This document shows positions 1-8,758 of a stretch of DNA of 24,719 nucleotides, piece after piece; within the stretch, counting starts at the first letter, position 1, and each line of letters starts with the position of its first letter. The notes under the pieces are model-generated. The model was not told the DNA's origin, ran no database searches, and was given only the letters and a program-made list of their open reading frames with translations. Source of the stretch: Bordetella parapertussis (GTDB lineage Bacteria; Pseudomonadota; Gammaproteobacteria; Burkholderiales; Burkholderiaceae_C); NCBI GenBank assembly GCA_945875935.1, contig CAMCNE010000029.1, positions 1-24,719 of the forward strand, read 5' to 3'. The translations under genes and the position numbers were made by a program.

Positions 1-553
1 GGTGGTCGACGAGGAAAACCTTGCGATCGCCATCGGCCGTGGCGGTCAAAACGTGAGGCTCGCCTCCGAGATGACGGGCTGGCGCATCAACATCATGACC
101 GCCGAAGAGTCGTCTGCCAAGCAGACCGTCGAGAGCGATTCGGTGCGCACGCTGTTCGTCGACAAGCTGGACGTCGATGTCGAGGTCGCAGACATCCTGA
201 TCGCCGAAGGTTTCTCCAGTCTCGAAGAGGTGGCCTACGTCCCGATGCAGGAAATGCTCGAGATCGAAGGGTTTGACGAAGACACCGTCAATGAGCTTCG
301 CACCCGTGCCAAGGACGCGTTGCTGACGATGGAAATCGCCCAAGAGGAAAACGTCAATGATGTTTCCCAGGACCTGCGCGATCTCGACGGGCTGGACGCT
401 GATCTGATCTCCAGGCTGGTCGCCGGCGGTGTGAATACCCGTGACGATCTGGCCGACCTTGCGGTCGACGAGCTCGTCGAAATCTCTGGCGTTGACGATG
501 AAAGGGCCAAGACCCTGATCATGAAAGCGCGTGAGCACTGGTTCACCACCTGA
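1..553 (+). CDS. nusA: Transcription termination/antitermination factor NusA, C-terminal part (5' truncated)
   Basis: Only the last 184 or so codons are in the window; the reading frame begins at base 2 and is open at the 5' edge. NusA binds RNA polymerase and nascent RNA to modulate pausing, termination and antitermination. The visible part starts in the second KH RNA-binding domain, seen as the AIGRGGQNVRLAS motif. It continues into two acidic helix-hairpin-helix repeats (about residues 50-110 and 125-183 of the visible part), typical of long proteobacterial NusA. The TGA stop lies 52 bases before infB, the usual nusA-infB order. The true start lies outside the window. Confidence 0.97.
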   Translation, partial: VVDEENLAIAIGRGGQNVRLASEMTGWRINIMTAEESSAKQTVESDSVRTLFVDKLDVDVEVADILIAEGFSSLEEVAYVPMQEMLEIEGFDEDTVNELRTRAKDALLTMEIAQEENVNDVSQDLRDLDGLDADLISRLVAGGVNTRDDLADLAVDELVEISGVDDERAKTLIMKAREHWFTT

Positions 554-605
554 CGCCACCGCCCGCATCCGCCATACCGCTAGACAGTTTCCCAAGGATT
601 CCACA

Positions 606-3446
606 ATGGCTGTGACTACCGTCGCCCAACTCGCTGCCGAGCTGAACCGCCCCGCTGCTGCGCTGCTCGAGCAACTGAAGTTGGCAGGGGTCAGCAAGGC
701 CTCGACGGACGATGCCCTGACCGAGTCCGACAAGGAGCGGTTGCTCGATTACTTGCGCTCTTCACATGGCACTGCAGGTGTCGAGCGCAAGAAGATCACG
801 CTGACGCGCAAGTCGACCAGCGAAATCAAGCAGGCCGATTCGAGCGGCAAGGCACGAACCATTCAGGTCGAAGTGCGCAAGAAGCGCACCTTCGTCAAGC
901 GTGACGACGCCCCGGCTTCGACCGGTGAGCCATCGACCCCAGAGATCGACACCGAAGAGCTGCAGCGACTCGAGCAGCAAGCGCAAGCGCAAGCTGAGTT
1001 GCTGCGTCAGCAAGAAGCCGAGCTCGCCGAGCGTCAGCGCCTGCGCGAAGAAGCCGAGCTCGCCGAGCGCCAGGCCGCCGAAGCCTTGGCTCGCGCTGAA
1101 GCGCAAAAGGCGGCCGCAGCGGCAGCCGCTGCTGCTGAAGAGGCCGCACGCGCAGCGGCCGCTGGAGATCCTGCCGACAAGCCTGCGGCACCCGCTGCGC
1201 AGGAGGCGCCTGCTGTCATCGAACCTGCCAAGCCCGTGCTTCGTGTGATCAAGGCCGCTGATTTCGTCGACGAAGACAAGCAGCGAGCCATCGATCTGGC
1301 CAAGCGCCGCAAGGCGGCCGAAGACGAGGCCTCGGCCATTCGCGCGATGATGTCCGCGCCCAAGAAATCTGCGGTGCCGCCCAAGCCACCCGAAGAGCCC
1401 GCCAAGCCCGAAGCCGGCAAGGAAGGCATCAAGGGAACCATCCACAAGCCAGCCGCCGCTCCAGGGGCACCCGCCGCAACTGTGGCCAAGCCCGGCGACA
1501 AGAAGTCGGTCAAGTCGGAAAAGTTGTCTTCGAGCTGGGCCGACGATGCGGCCAAGAAGCGCGGCCTGAAAGCACGCAACGATGCCCCGGGTGGCGCTCG
1601 GCCCGGCTGGCGCGCACCGCGCGGCGGTCGTCGCGGCGAGCGATCTGACGGGTCGGTGTCGACCTTTGTGGCGCCAGCAGAGCAGCAAGTCCAGGAAGTT
1701 CACGTGCCAGAAACCATCAGCGTGGCCGATCTGGCTCACAAGATGAGCGTGAAGGCCTCCGAGGTCATCAAGCAGTTGATCAAGCTCGGTCAGATGGTCA
1801 CCATCAATCAGCAGCTGGACCAGGAAACGGCCATGATCCTGGTCGAGGAAATGGGCCACACCGCCTTTGCGGCCAAGCTTGATGATCCCGATGCCTTCCT
1901 CGAAGAGGATGTCGAGCTCGATGCCAAGCACGAATTGCTGCCACGCGCGCCGGTGGTTACCGTGATGGGCCACGTGGACCATGGCAAGACATCGCTGCTC
2001 GATTACATCCGCACCGCTCGTGTGGCGGCAGGCGAAGCTGGCGGGATCACGCAGCACATTGGCGCGTATCACGTGGACACGCCGCGCGGCATGATCACCT
2101 TCCTCGACACTCCGGGTCACGCGGCATTCACGGCCATGCGAGCTCGCGGCGCCAAGGCCACCGACATCGTGATTCTGGTGGTGGCTGCCGATGACGGCGT
2201 GATGCCGCAAACCAAGGAAGCCATTTCCCACGCCAAGGCCGCCGGTGTCCCGCTGGTGGTGGCGATGAACAAGATCGACAAGCCGGGTGCCAACCTCGAG
2301 CGACTCAAGAGCGAACTGGTGGCCGAAGAAGTCGTGCCCGAAGAGTTCGGTGGACCGTCTCCCTTCGTGCCAGTGTCGGCCAAGACCGGCCAGGGCATTG
2401 ATGAATTGCTCGAGCAGGTGCTGTTGCAGGCCGAGGTTCTGGAACTCACCGCCGCAAAGGCGAGCATGGCCAAGGGCCTGGTGATCGAAGCCAAGCTCGA
2501 CAAGGGCCGTGGTCCGGTGGCTACCGTGCTGGTGCAGTCAGGCACCCTGAAGCGCGGTGATGTGGTGCTGGCCGGTTCGACCTATGGACGTGTGCGGGCC
2601 ATGCTGGACGAAAACGGCAAGGCCGCCACCGAGGCGGGCCCATCGATTCCGGTCGAGATTCAAGGTCTGACCGAAGTGCCGCAAGCCGGCGACGAGTTCA
2701 TCGTGATGGCTGATGAGCGCCGTGCGCGCGAGATATCCACCTTCCGCTCGGGCAAGTACCGCGATGTGAAGCTGGCCAAGCAGCAAGCGGCCAAGCTGGA
2801 GAACATGTTCGAGAACATGGGTCAGGGCGAGGCTCAGAGCTTGGCGCTCATCATCAAGGCCGATGTGCAGGGTTCGCAAGAGGCGCTGGCCACTTCGCTG
2901 CTCAAGCTCAGCACCGTCGAGGTCAAGGTGCAGGTGGTGCACGGTGCCGTGGGTGGCATCAGCGAGAGCGATGTGAACCTGGCCATTGCGTCCAAGGCGG
3001 TGATCATCGGCTTCAACGTTCGTGCGGATGCAGGATCACGCAAGCTGGCAGAGCACAACGGCGTCGATATCCGCTACTACAACATCATCTACGACGCGGT
3101 CGACGATGTGAAGGCCGCGATGGTTGGCATGTTGGCGCCGGAACAGCGCGAAGAGATCATCGGCACCGCCGAGATCCGCACGGTGTTCGTGGCATCCAAG
3201 ATCGGCACCGTGGCGGGCTCCATGGTCACCGCCGGTTTGGTGCGTCGTGGTGCACGCTTCCGTTTGTTGCGCGACAACGTGGTGATCTACACCGGCGAAG
3301 TCGAGTCGGTGCGCCGACTCAAGGACGACGTGCGTGAAGTGGCCTCTGGTTTCGAGTGCGGCATCAAGCTCAAGAACTACAACGAGATCGCCGAGCTGGA
3401 CCAGTTGGAGTTCTTCGAGGTCAAGGAAGTGGCTCGAACGCTGTGA
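606..3446 (+). CDS. infB: Translation initiation factor IF-2
   Basis: This is the 946-residue GTPase that brings initiator tRNA to the 30S subunit and promotes subunit joining. The ATG at 606 was chosen because an AAGGA Shine-Dalgarno (594-598) sits 7 bases upstream and the protein then begins MAVTTVAQLAAEL, the usual IF2 N-terminal domain. The frame is open further upstream to 531, but that stretch overlaps nusA. A charged, Ala/Glu/Gln-rich linker (about residues 119-202) carries a short internal duplication. A second IF2 N-domain lies near residues 370-440. The G domain shows GHVDHGKT (455-462), DTPGH (501-505), NKID (555-558) and SAK (591-593). The length fits the long proteobacterial form. 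Shorter internally initiated isoforms are known in the family but cannot be confirmed here. Confidence 0.98.
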   Translation: MAVTTVAQLAAELNRPAAALLEQLKLAGVSKASTDDALTESDKERLLDYLRSSHGTAGVERKKITLTRKSTSEIKQADSSGKARTIQVEVRKKRTFVKRDDAPASTGEPSTPEIDTEELQRLEQQAQAQAELLRQQEAELAERQRLREEAELAERQAAEALARAEAQKAAAAAAAAAEEAARAAAAGDPADKPAAPAAQEAPAVIEPAKPVLRVIKAADFVDEDKQRAIDLAKRRKAAEDEASAIRAMMSAPKKSAVPPKPPEEPAKPEAGKEGIKGTIHKPAAAPGAPAATVAKPGDKKSVKSEKLSSSWADDAAKKRGLKARNDAPGGARPGWRAPRGGRRGERSDGSVSTFVAPAEQQVQEVHVPETISVADLAHKMSVKASEVIKQLIKLGQMVTINQQLDQETAMILVEEMGHTAFAAKLDDPDAFLEEDVELDAKHELLPRAPVVTVMGHVDHGKTSLLDYIRTARVAAGEAGGITQHIGAYHVDTPRGMITFLDTPGHAAFTAMRARGAKATDIVILVVAADDGVMPQTKEAISHAKAAGVPLVVAMNKIDKPGANLERLKSELVAEEVVPEEFGGPSPFVPVSAKTGQGIDELLEQVLLQAEVLELTAAKASMAKGLVIEAKLDKGRGPVATVLVQSGTLKRGDVVLAGSTYGRVRAMLDENGKAATEAGPSIPVEIQGLTEVPQAGDEFIVMADERRAREISTFRSGKYRDVKLAKQQAAKLENMFENMGQGEAQSLALIIKADVQGSQEALATSLLKLSTVEVKVQVVHGAVGGISESDVNLAIASKAVIIGFNVRADAGSRKLAEHNGVDIRYYNIIYDAVDDVKAAMVGMLAPEQREEIIGTAEIRTVFVASKIGTVAGSMVTAGLVRRGARFRLLRDNVVIYTGEVESVRRLKDDVREVASGFECGIKLKNYNEIAELDQLEFFEVKEVARTL
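1014..1069 (+). repeat. 20-base direct repeat inside the IF2 linker
   Basis: The 20-mer GAAGCCGAGCTCGCCGAGCG occurs at 1014-1033 and again, identical, at 1050-1069. The offset is 36 bases (12 codons), so the frame is kept. Each copy encodes the coiled-coil-like peptide EAELAER. This is a small in-frame duplication in the fast-evolving charged linker of infB, likely a slippage or recombination product. Confidence 0.85.
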
Positions 3447-3501
3447 GTCGCGCGCCACGGAGCGCCTCGCAGCGTGCCCTTGCGGCCGGCCACCGATCAA
3501 G

Positions 3502-3864
3502 ATGAAGCACAAGCGTTCGATTCCCAACCGCGGTTTCCGTGTGGCCGACCAGATCCAGCGCGATGTGGCCGATCTCATCCGCGACCTGAAAGATCCCCGC
3601 ATCGGCATGGTCACGCTCCACGCCGTGGAGGTCACGCCCGACTATGCGCACGCCAAGATCTTTTTCTCGGTGCTGGTGGGCGATCCGAACGAATGTGAGA
3701 TCGCGCTGAACGAGGCGGCGGGGTTCTTGCGCAATGGCCTGTTCAAACGCCTGCAGATTCACACCGTGCCGACACTGCACTTTCACTTCGACCGAACCAC
3801 CGAGCGTGCGGCGGAGTTGAACCTTTTGATCGCGCAGGCCAACGCCACGCGAGCCAAGGAGTGA
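3502..3864 (+). CDS. rbfA: Ribosome-binding factor A
   Basis: RbfA is a small KH-like protein that binds free 30S subunits and helps mature the 5' end of 16S rRNA; it also matters in cold adaptation. The 120-residue product matches the family length. It begins MKHKRSIPNRGFRVADQIQ and contains the typical segments DLKDPRIGMVTLHAVEVTPD and a late FHFDRT motif. The ATG at 3502 was chosen because homologues start with this basic segment. The frame is open further upstream but would overlap infB. No strong Shine-Dalgarno is seen, so translation may depend on coupling to infB, which ends 55 bases upstream. The stop abuts the truB start region. Confidence 0.95.
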   Translation: MKHKRSIPNRGFRVADQIQRDVADLIRDLKDPRIGMVTLHAVEVTPDYAHAKIFFSVLVGDPNECEIALNEAAGFLRNGLFKRLQIHTVPTLHFHFDRTTERAAELNLLIAQANATRAKE

Positions 3865-3869
3865 GGCCC

Positions 3870-4862
3870 GTGCGCATCGCGCGCCGTGCGGTGCACGGCG
3901 TGTTGCTGCTCGACAAGCCGCTCGGCCTGTCGAGTCAAGACGCATTGACGCGCGCCAAGCGGATTTACCGTGCCGAAAAGGCCGGCCATACCGGTACGCT
4001 GGACCCGCTGGCCACAGGGCTGTTGCCGCTGTGTTTTGGCGCAGCGACCAAGTTTTCACAGGTCGGCCTCGAGGCGGACAAGCGCTATCTGGCCAGGATC
4101 AAGCTCGGTGTCACCACCACCACCGGCGACGCCGAGGGCGAGGTGCTGCAGCGTTGCACGGTGCACGTGAGCCCGGCCGACGTGCAAGCCGCTTGCGCGA
4201 AGCTCACCGGACAGATCGATCAGGTGCCACCCATGCACTCGGCTTTGAAGCGCGATGGCAAGCCGCTCTACGAATATGCCCGCGCCGGCATCGAACTCGA
4301 GCGCGAGCCGCGGCGCGTCACGATTCATCGGATCGACATCGTCAGCGGCCAACATCCACAGCCACAGCATGACTGCGTCGACGAATGGACGATCGACGTG
4401 TTGTGCAGCAAGGGCACCTACATCCGCACGCTGGCCGAGGACATTGGCAAGCTGTTGGGTTGCGGCGCCCATCTGGCTGGCCTGCGACGCACGGGCAGTG
4501 GTCCTTTGACACTGGCCGGTGCGCAGACGCTGGAGGCACTGTCCGACATGACCGAAGCGCAACGAGATGAATTGCTGCTCGCCGCAGACAGCCTGATTGC
4601 GGACTGGCCGGTGATTCGCCTCGATGACGAGGGGGCGGGTCGTTTTCTCAGTGGCGTGCGCCGGCGTCTTTCCTTGCCCGACACCCCGCGTGTGCGGGTC
4701 TATGGTCCGCAGTCCAGGGCGTTTCTGGGCAGCGGACACATCGCAGGCGGCGAGTTGATTTCCACCAGGCTCCTGAGCCCGCTGGAGGTGCAAGGCCTTC
4801 TCGACGTCCCAGCGGTTGCCGCGCGTGGCGATCGTCAACCACAAGCCGCGGCAGGCCTTTGA
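3870..4862 (+). CDS. truB: tRNA pseudouridine(55) synthase TruB
   Basis: TruB converts U55 of the tRNA T-loop to pseudouridine. The sequence shows the family N-terminus HGVLLLDKPLGLSS and the catalytic motif GHTGTLDPLATG, whose Asp (residue 45 from the chosen start) is the nucleophile. The later GTYIRTLAEDIG segment is also typical. A C-terminal TruB/PUA-like region follows, for about 330 residues in all. Two GTG starts are possible. The one at 3861 overlaps the rbfA stop as GTGA but sits on the Shine-Dalgarno itself. The one at 3870 has AAGGAG (3856-3861) 8 bases upstream and is preferred. The gene follows rbfA as in other proteobacteria. Confidence 0.95.
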   Translation: MRIARRAVHGVLLLDKPLGLSSQDALTRAKRIYRAEKAGHTGTLDPLATGLLPLCFGAATKFSQVGLEADKRYLARIKLGVTTTTGDAEGEVLQRCTVHVSPADVQAACAKLTGQIDQVPPMHSALKRDGKPLYEYARAGIELEREPRRVTIHRIDIVSGQHPQPQHDCVDEWTIDVLCSKGTYIRTLAEDIGKLLGCGAHLAGLRRTGSGPLTLAGAQTLEALSDMTEAQRDELLLAADSLIADWPVIRLDDEGAGRFLSGVRRRLSLPDTPRVRVYGPQSRAFLGSGHIAGGELISTRLLSPLEVQGLLDVPAVAARGDRQPQAAAGL

Positions 4863-4869
4863 TCTTTTT
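4842..4869 (+). terminator. Weak terminator-like hairpin at the truB stop
   Basis: CAAGCC (4842-4847) can pair with GGC-TTG around 4854-4861, with a small bulge. The stem overlaps the truB stop codon and is followed by TTTTT at 4865-4869. The stem is short and imperfect, so it may be only a partial terminator between truB and typA, or chance. Confidence 0.25.
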
Positions 4870-4901
4870 CAGACATCAGTACCAGTGAAAGCAGAACCAG
4901 C

Positions 4902-6728
4902 ATGACCCGACAAATCCGCAACATCGCCATCATCGCCCACGTGGACCATGGCAAGACCACGATGGTCGACCAACTGCTGCGCCAAAGCGGCACCTTCGCC
5001 GAGCACGAAAAAGTGGTCGACACCGTGATGGACAGCAATGCGATCGAGCGCGAGCGCGGCATCACCATCCTGGCCAAGAACTGCGCCGTCAGCTGGAAAG
5101 ACACGCACATCAACATCGTCGACACCCCGGGCCACGCCGACTTCGGTGGCGAGGTGGAGCGCGCGCTGTCGATGGTCGACGGCGTGGTGCTGCTGATTGA
5201 CGCGCAGGAAGGCCCGATGCCGCAAACGCGCTTCGTGACCAAGAAGGCGCTGGCGCTGGGCCTCAAGCCCATCGTGGTGGTGAACAAGGTGGACAAGCCG
5301 GGCGCCAAGCCCGACGCGGTGGTCAACGCCGCCTTCGACCTGTTCGACAAGCTGGGCGCCAACGACGAGCAACTCGACTTTCCCGTGGTCTACGCCTCGG
5401 GCATCAACGGCTGGTCGTCGCTGGTAGAAGGCGCGCCGGGCGAGCAGTGGGGCCCTGACATGTCGGCCTTGTTCGACACCGTCTTGCGCTGCGTGCCGGC
5501 ACAAAGCGGCGATGCCGATGCACCGCTGCAGTTGCAGATCTCGGCGCTCGATTACTCCACCTTCGTGGGTCGCATTGGCGTGGGCCGCATCAGCCAGGGC
5601 ACGATCAAGCCGGGCATGAACGTGGCAGTGATGGAAGGCTCCGACGGCAAGAGCGTCAACGGCCGCATTAACCAAGTGCTCACCTTCCAGGGTCTGGACC
5701 GTGTGCAGGTCACCGAGGCCGGCCCGGGCAACATCGTGCTGATCAACGGCATCGACGAGATCGGCATCGGCGTGACCGTCACCGATCCGGCCAACCCGGC
5801 ACCGCTGCCCATGCTCAAGGTGGACGAACCCACGCTGACCATGAATTTCTGCGTGAACACCAGCCCGCTGGCCGGTCGTGAAGGCAAGTACGTCACCAGC
5901 CGCCAGATCTGGGATCGTCTGCAAAAGGAACTGCAATCCAACGTCGCGCTGCGCGTGAGCGAGACCGACGAGGACGGCATCTTCGAGGTCATGGGCCGTG
6001 GTGAACTGCACCTGACCATCTTGCTCGAGAACATGCGCCGCGAGGGCTACGAGCTGGCCGTGAGCAAGCCGCGTGTGGTGTTCCGCGACGTGAACGGCGA
6101 AAAGCATGAGCCGATCGAACTGGTTACCGCCGACGTGGAAGAGACCCATCAGGGCGGCGTGATGCAGGCTTTGGGCGAGCGCAAGGGCGAGCTGGTGAAC
6201 ATGGAACCCGATGGCCGCGGTCGCGTGCGTCTGGAATACCGCATCCCGGCGCGTGGCCTGATCGGTTTTACCAACGAATTCCTGAACCTCACCCGCGGGT
6301 CAGGTCTGATCAGCAACATCTTTGATGGCTACGAGGCGCACAAGGGCGAGATCGCCGGGCGCAAGAACGGCGTGCTGATCAGCATGGATGCTGGCGAGAT
6401 CTTCACCTACGCGCTGGGCAAGCTTGACGACCGTGGTCGCATGTTCGTCAAGCCCAACGATCCTGTTTACGAGGGCATGATCGTCGGCATCCACAGCCGC
6501 GATAACGACCTGGTGGTCAACGCCACGCGCACCAAGCAGCTGACCAACTTCCGCGTCAGCGGCAAGGAAGACGCGATCAAGATCACGCCGCCGATCGATC
6601 TCACGCTCGAGTACGGCGTGGAGTTCATCGACGACGACGAACTGGTCGAGATCACGCCGAAGTCGATCCGCGTGCGCAAGCGCCACCTGCGTGAAAGCGA
6701 CCGCAAGAAGGCGTCGCGCGACAGCTGA
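4902..6728 (+). CDS. typA: Ribosome-associated GTPase TypA/BipA
   Basis: This 608-residue translational GTPase binds the ribosome and affects subunit assembly and stress responses. G-domain motifs are clear: AHVDHGKT (12-19), ERERGIT around 50, DTPGH (74-78) and NKVD (128-131). Domain II, an EF-G-like domain III and the TypA-specific C-terminal domain follow. The length is normal for the family. The ATG at 4902 begins MTRQIRNIAIIAHVD, the standard TypA N-terminus; the Shine-Dalgarno is weak. It lies 39 bases after truB on the same strand, so it may be read with that operon or from its own promoter. It is the last housekeeping gene before the photosynthesis cluster. Confidence 0.97.
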   Translation: MTRQIRNIAIIAHVDHGKTTMVDQLLRQSGTFAEHEKVVDTVMDSNAIERERGITILAKNCAVSWKDTHINIVDTPGHADFGGEVERALSMVDGVVLLIDAQEGPMPQTRFVTKKALALGLKPIVVVNKVDKPGAKPDAVVNAAFDLFDKLGANDEQLDFPVVYASGINGWSSLVEGAPGEQWGPDMSALFDTVLRCVPAQSGDADAPLQLQISALDYSTFVGRIGVGRISQGTIKPGMNVAVMEGSDGKSVNGRINQVLTFQGLDRVQVTEAGPGNIVLINGIDEIGIGVTVTDPANPAPLPMLKVDEPTLTMNFCVNTSPLAGREGKYVTSRQIWDRLQKELQSNVALRVSETDEDGIFEVMGRGELHLTILLENMRREGYELAVSKPRVVFRDVNGEKHEPIELVTADVEETHQGGVMQALGERKGELVNMEPDGRGRVRLEYRIPARGLIGFTNEFLNLTRGSGLISNIFDGYEAHKGEIAGRKNGVLISMDAGEIFTYALGKLDDRGRMFVKPNDPVYEGMIVGIHSRDNDLVVNATRTKQLTNFRVSGKEDAIKITPPIDLTLEYGVEFIDDDELVEITPKSIRVRKRHLRESDRKKASRDS

Positions 6729-6750
6729 GTGATGACCGTCGCAGGTGCGT

Positions 6751-6769
6751 TCGGACGGGTGGCGTCCGG
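6751..6769. other. GC-rich hairpin downstream of typA
   Basis: TCGGACG (6751-6757) pairs with CGTCCGG (6763-6769), including one wobble pair, around a 5-base GGTGG loop. No T-tract follows on either strand. It sits just after the typA stop and may help end or protect the typA transcript. Confidence 0.4.
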
Positions 6770-6814
6770 CGTGCCTGAGGCTGCGTCAACAGGAGGTGGG
6801 ACGCCTGGTCTGAT

Positions 6815-6841
6815 GGCAAGCTGACGACTGCCCAGCTTGCC
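6815..6841. terminator. Candidate bidirectional terminator hairpin between typA and puhE
   Basis: GGCAAGCTG (6815-6823) and CAGCTTGCC (6833-6841) form a perfect 9-bp stem with a 9-base loop. It lies between two genes that converge on each other, where a shared terminator is expected. There is no T-run on either side, so classical Rho-independent termination is not proven. A second imperfect hairpin, GGCCCA (6842-6847) with TGGGTC (6859-6864), follows immediately and overlaps the puhE stop codon. Confidence 0.5.
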
Positions 6842-6862
6842 GGCCCAAGCCGTCGGCCTGGG

Positions 6863-7624
6863 TCATCCCCGGGATTTCAGTCCCCAGTTCCACATGACTT
6901 CAAATGGCAGCGGCAGCACCATGAACCAGTGCTCCAGCACCGCCAGCGTGAGCAGCGTGGCAGCGAAGGTCAGCGCCGTGGCATCGAATGCGGTGATGCC
7001 GGTGACCGTTGCCGCTTGCCAGATCATCGCTGCCACGACGGTCGAGACGATCACGGACACCGGAAACAACCGGTTCATCGCGCGCCGGGTGAAGTAGGTC
7101 TGCAGGTACTTCAGGTGGGTGGGCAAAAAACCCTCGTTGAGGTTGCGCACGCCGAGGAAGACATTGAGCTTGGCGCTTTGCCTCATGACCCACAGGATCA
7201 TGAAAGTCCACAGACCGGTGGGGTTCTCGCCACCCCATGTCAGCGCGACCACGGCCAATCCAAGGCCGACAAGGGCCAGTTCATGGTGCATCACCGCCAT
7301 GAAGGCGTAACCGGCTCGCTCCCAGCCTGATGACTCGGGCGGGCAGGGTGTGCGCCGGGGGCCGGTCACATAGCCCAGCAAGAAGGCCACTTCCTGCCAG
7401 GCCCAGACCATGACGCCACTGGTGAAAGCCAGATAGGCACCGCCCACGGTGGTGTCGTCGCGGGTGAGGCCCAGTCCGGCCAGTGCCGCCACCAGAACCA
7501 CGCTCGTGCCCAGCATCGTCCACTTGAAAGTGCGGCTCGGCAGCCCGTTGAGAAACAGGATCGCGCCCGTGCTGAACCACCAGATGAACAGCGTGAAGAT
7601 CAGGGGCAGCGCGTACTGGCTCAT
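6863..7624 (-). CDS. puhE: Photosynthetic complex assembly protein PuhE
   Basis: PuhE is an integral membrane protein that modulates reaction-centre/LH1 assembly and bacteriochlorophyll production. The 253-residue product is strongly hydrophobic, with about seven predicted membrane segments. It starts MSQYALPLIFTLFIWWFSTG and contains the charged conserved loop RQSAKLNVFLGVRNLNE. The ATG at 7624 was chosen because the frame upstream reads into the acsF 3' end and homologues start at this hydrophobic helix. It is the last gene of the - strand operon, 40 bases after acsF, and converges with typA. No catalytic residues are known for the family, so the role rests on resemblance and position next to puhABC. 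Confidence 0.9.
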   Translation of the reverse strand: MSQYALPLIFTLFIWWFSTGAILFLNGLPSRTFKWTMLGTSVVLVAALAGLGLTRDDTTVGGAYLAFTSGVMVWAWQEVAFLLGYVTGPRRTPCPPESSGWERAGYAFMAVMHHELALVGLGLAVVALTWGGENPTGLWTFMILWVMRQSAKLNVFLGVRNLNEGFLPTHLKYLQTYFTRRAMNRLFPVSVIVSTVVAAMIWQAATVTGITAFDATALTFAATLLTLAVLEHWFMVLPLPFEVMWNWGLKSRG

Positions 7625-7664
7625 GGCGTGTCGAACTTCTTGAAGGCCGCCAGTGCGACGGTCT

Positions 7665-8726
7665 TTACCAAGCGGGAACGACCCGAATGTTGACTGGCAA
7701 GGCGTTGGCTTCGACAGGCAGGCAGTAAAGGCGTACGAAGGTGGCGCCCGCAACAGCACTCAGGGCAATGCGCTTGATGCCACCGATCAAACCACCCTGC
7801 GCTCGGGCTGCATCGATGGCATTTGACGTCAGACGCAGCCGCTCAAGCCCCGCGCGGAATCGAGGGTCATCGGTGTTGAGCGTGAGCGGGAACACCTGCT
7901 TGGTGATCTCGGACGTGATGCGAAACACCTGGTAGTCGTACTCGGTCGGATTGAGGCCCATCGCGGCATGCATTTCTGGCCGCTGGTGGTCACGAACGTA
8001 CATGGTGGCGTACACCGCCAGCACGAAGAAACGGATCCACAGCTTGTTGACGCCGGTCAGCAATTTGGGGTCTGAGCGCATGAGCAAGGCGAAGGCTTCG
8101 CCGTGGCGGAATTCATCGTTGCACCAACGCTCGAACCACTTGAAGATGGGGTGGAAGCACAGTTCGGGGTGCTTTTCGACCTGACGGTAGATCGCGATGT
8201 AGCGCGCATACCCGATCTTTTCCGACAGGTAGGTGGCGTAGAAGATGAACTTCGGACGGAAGTAGGTGTACTTCTTGGCTTTGACCAAAAAGCCCAGATC
8301 GACGCCAACGCCGAAGTCTTTCAGCCACTGGTTGATGAAGCCCGCGTGACGGCTCTCATCACGCGCCATCAGCGACATCAGTTCCTTCACGTCCGGGTTG
8401 GTGACGCGCTTTTTCATCTCGGTGTACAGCACGCAGCCCGAGAACTCTGAGGTGACCGAGCTGATCATGAATTCGGTGAATTCCTTGAGCAGGGGCGGCG
8501 GCAGACCGGCGTAATTGGCCATCATGTCGGCCGGCCGCTGGAAGTGATCACCGTTCACATCGGCTCGGAATTCGGCCATCAACGTGTCCCACTGGGCACG
8601 AACCGAAGACACGTCCACGCGGTCCATCGCGTCGTAGTCGGTGGTGTAAAAGCGCGGTGTCAGGATGGTGTTTTGAAGCGCGGTGGTGGTCGATTCGTTC
8701 GGCGCGCGTTCGGCGATCGTGGTCAT
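7665..8726 (-). CDS. acsF: Aerobic Mg-protoporphyrin IX monomethyl ester oxidative cyclase
   Basis: AcsF is the oxygen-dependent di-iron enzyme that forms the fifth (E) ring, giving divinyl protochlorophyllide. The 353-residue protein shows ferritin-like iron-ligand motifs: ARDESRH (E124, H127) and NDEFRHGEA (E205, H208). It also has the family segments FRPKFIFYATYLSEKIGYARY and FHPIFKWFERWC. The ATG at 8726 has GGAG 6 bases upstream. The gene sits between puhC (32 bases upstream) and puhE (40 bases downstream), so it is probably co-transcribed with reaction-centre assembly genes. The oxygen-independent cyclase BchE is not in this window, although it could be elsewhere in the genome. Identification is firm. 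Confidence 0.97.
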   Translation of the reverse strand: MTTIAERAPNESTTTALQNTILTPRFYTTDYDAMDRVDVSSVRAQWDTLMAEFRADVNGDHFQRPADMMANYAGLPPPLLKEFTEFMISSVTSEFSGCVLYTEMKKRVTNPDVKELMSLMARDESRHAGFINQWLKDFGVGVDLGFLVKAKKYTYFRPKFIFYATYLSEKIGYARYIAIYRQVEKHPELCFHPIFKWFERWCNDEFRHGEAFALLMRSDPKLLTGVNKLWIRFFVLAVYATMYVRDHQRPEMHAAMGLNPTEYDYQVFRITSEITKQVFPLTLNTDDPRFRAGLERLRLTSNAIDAARAQGGLIGGIKRIALSAVAGATFVRLYCLPVEANALPVNIRVVPAW

Positions 8727-8758
8727 GTCTGGCTCCGTGTCAAATGTCTGGGTTCGTG

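Noticed and set aside
762..2231. Open frame of 489 codons on the - strand opposite infB
   Set aside because: Its Gly/Leu/Arg-rich, repetitive peptide follows the antisense of the IF2 linker; infB itself is certain.
4869..6149. Open frame of 426 codons on the - strand opposite typA
   Set aside because: His/Val/Asp-rich antisense shadow of a firmly identified gene, with no ribosome site or domain.
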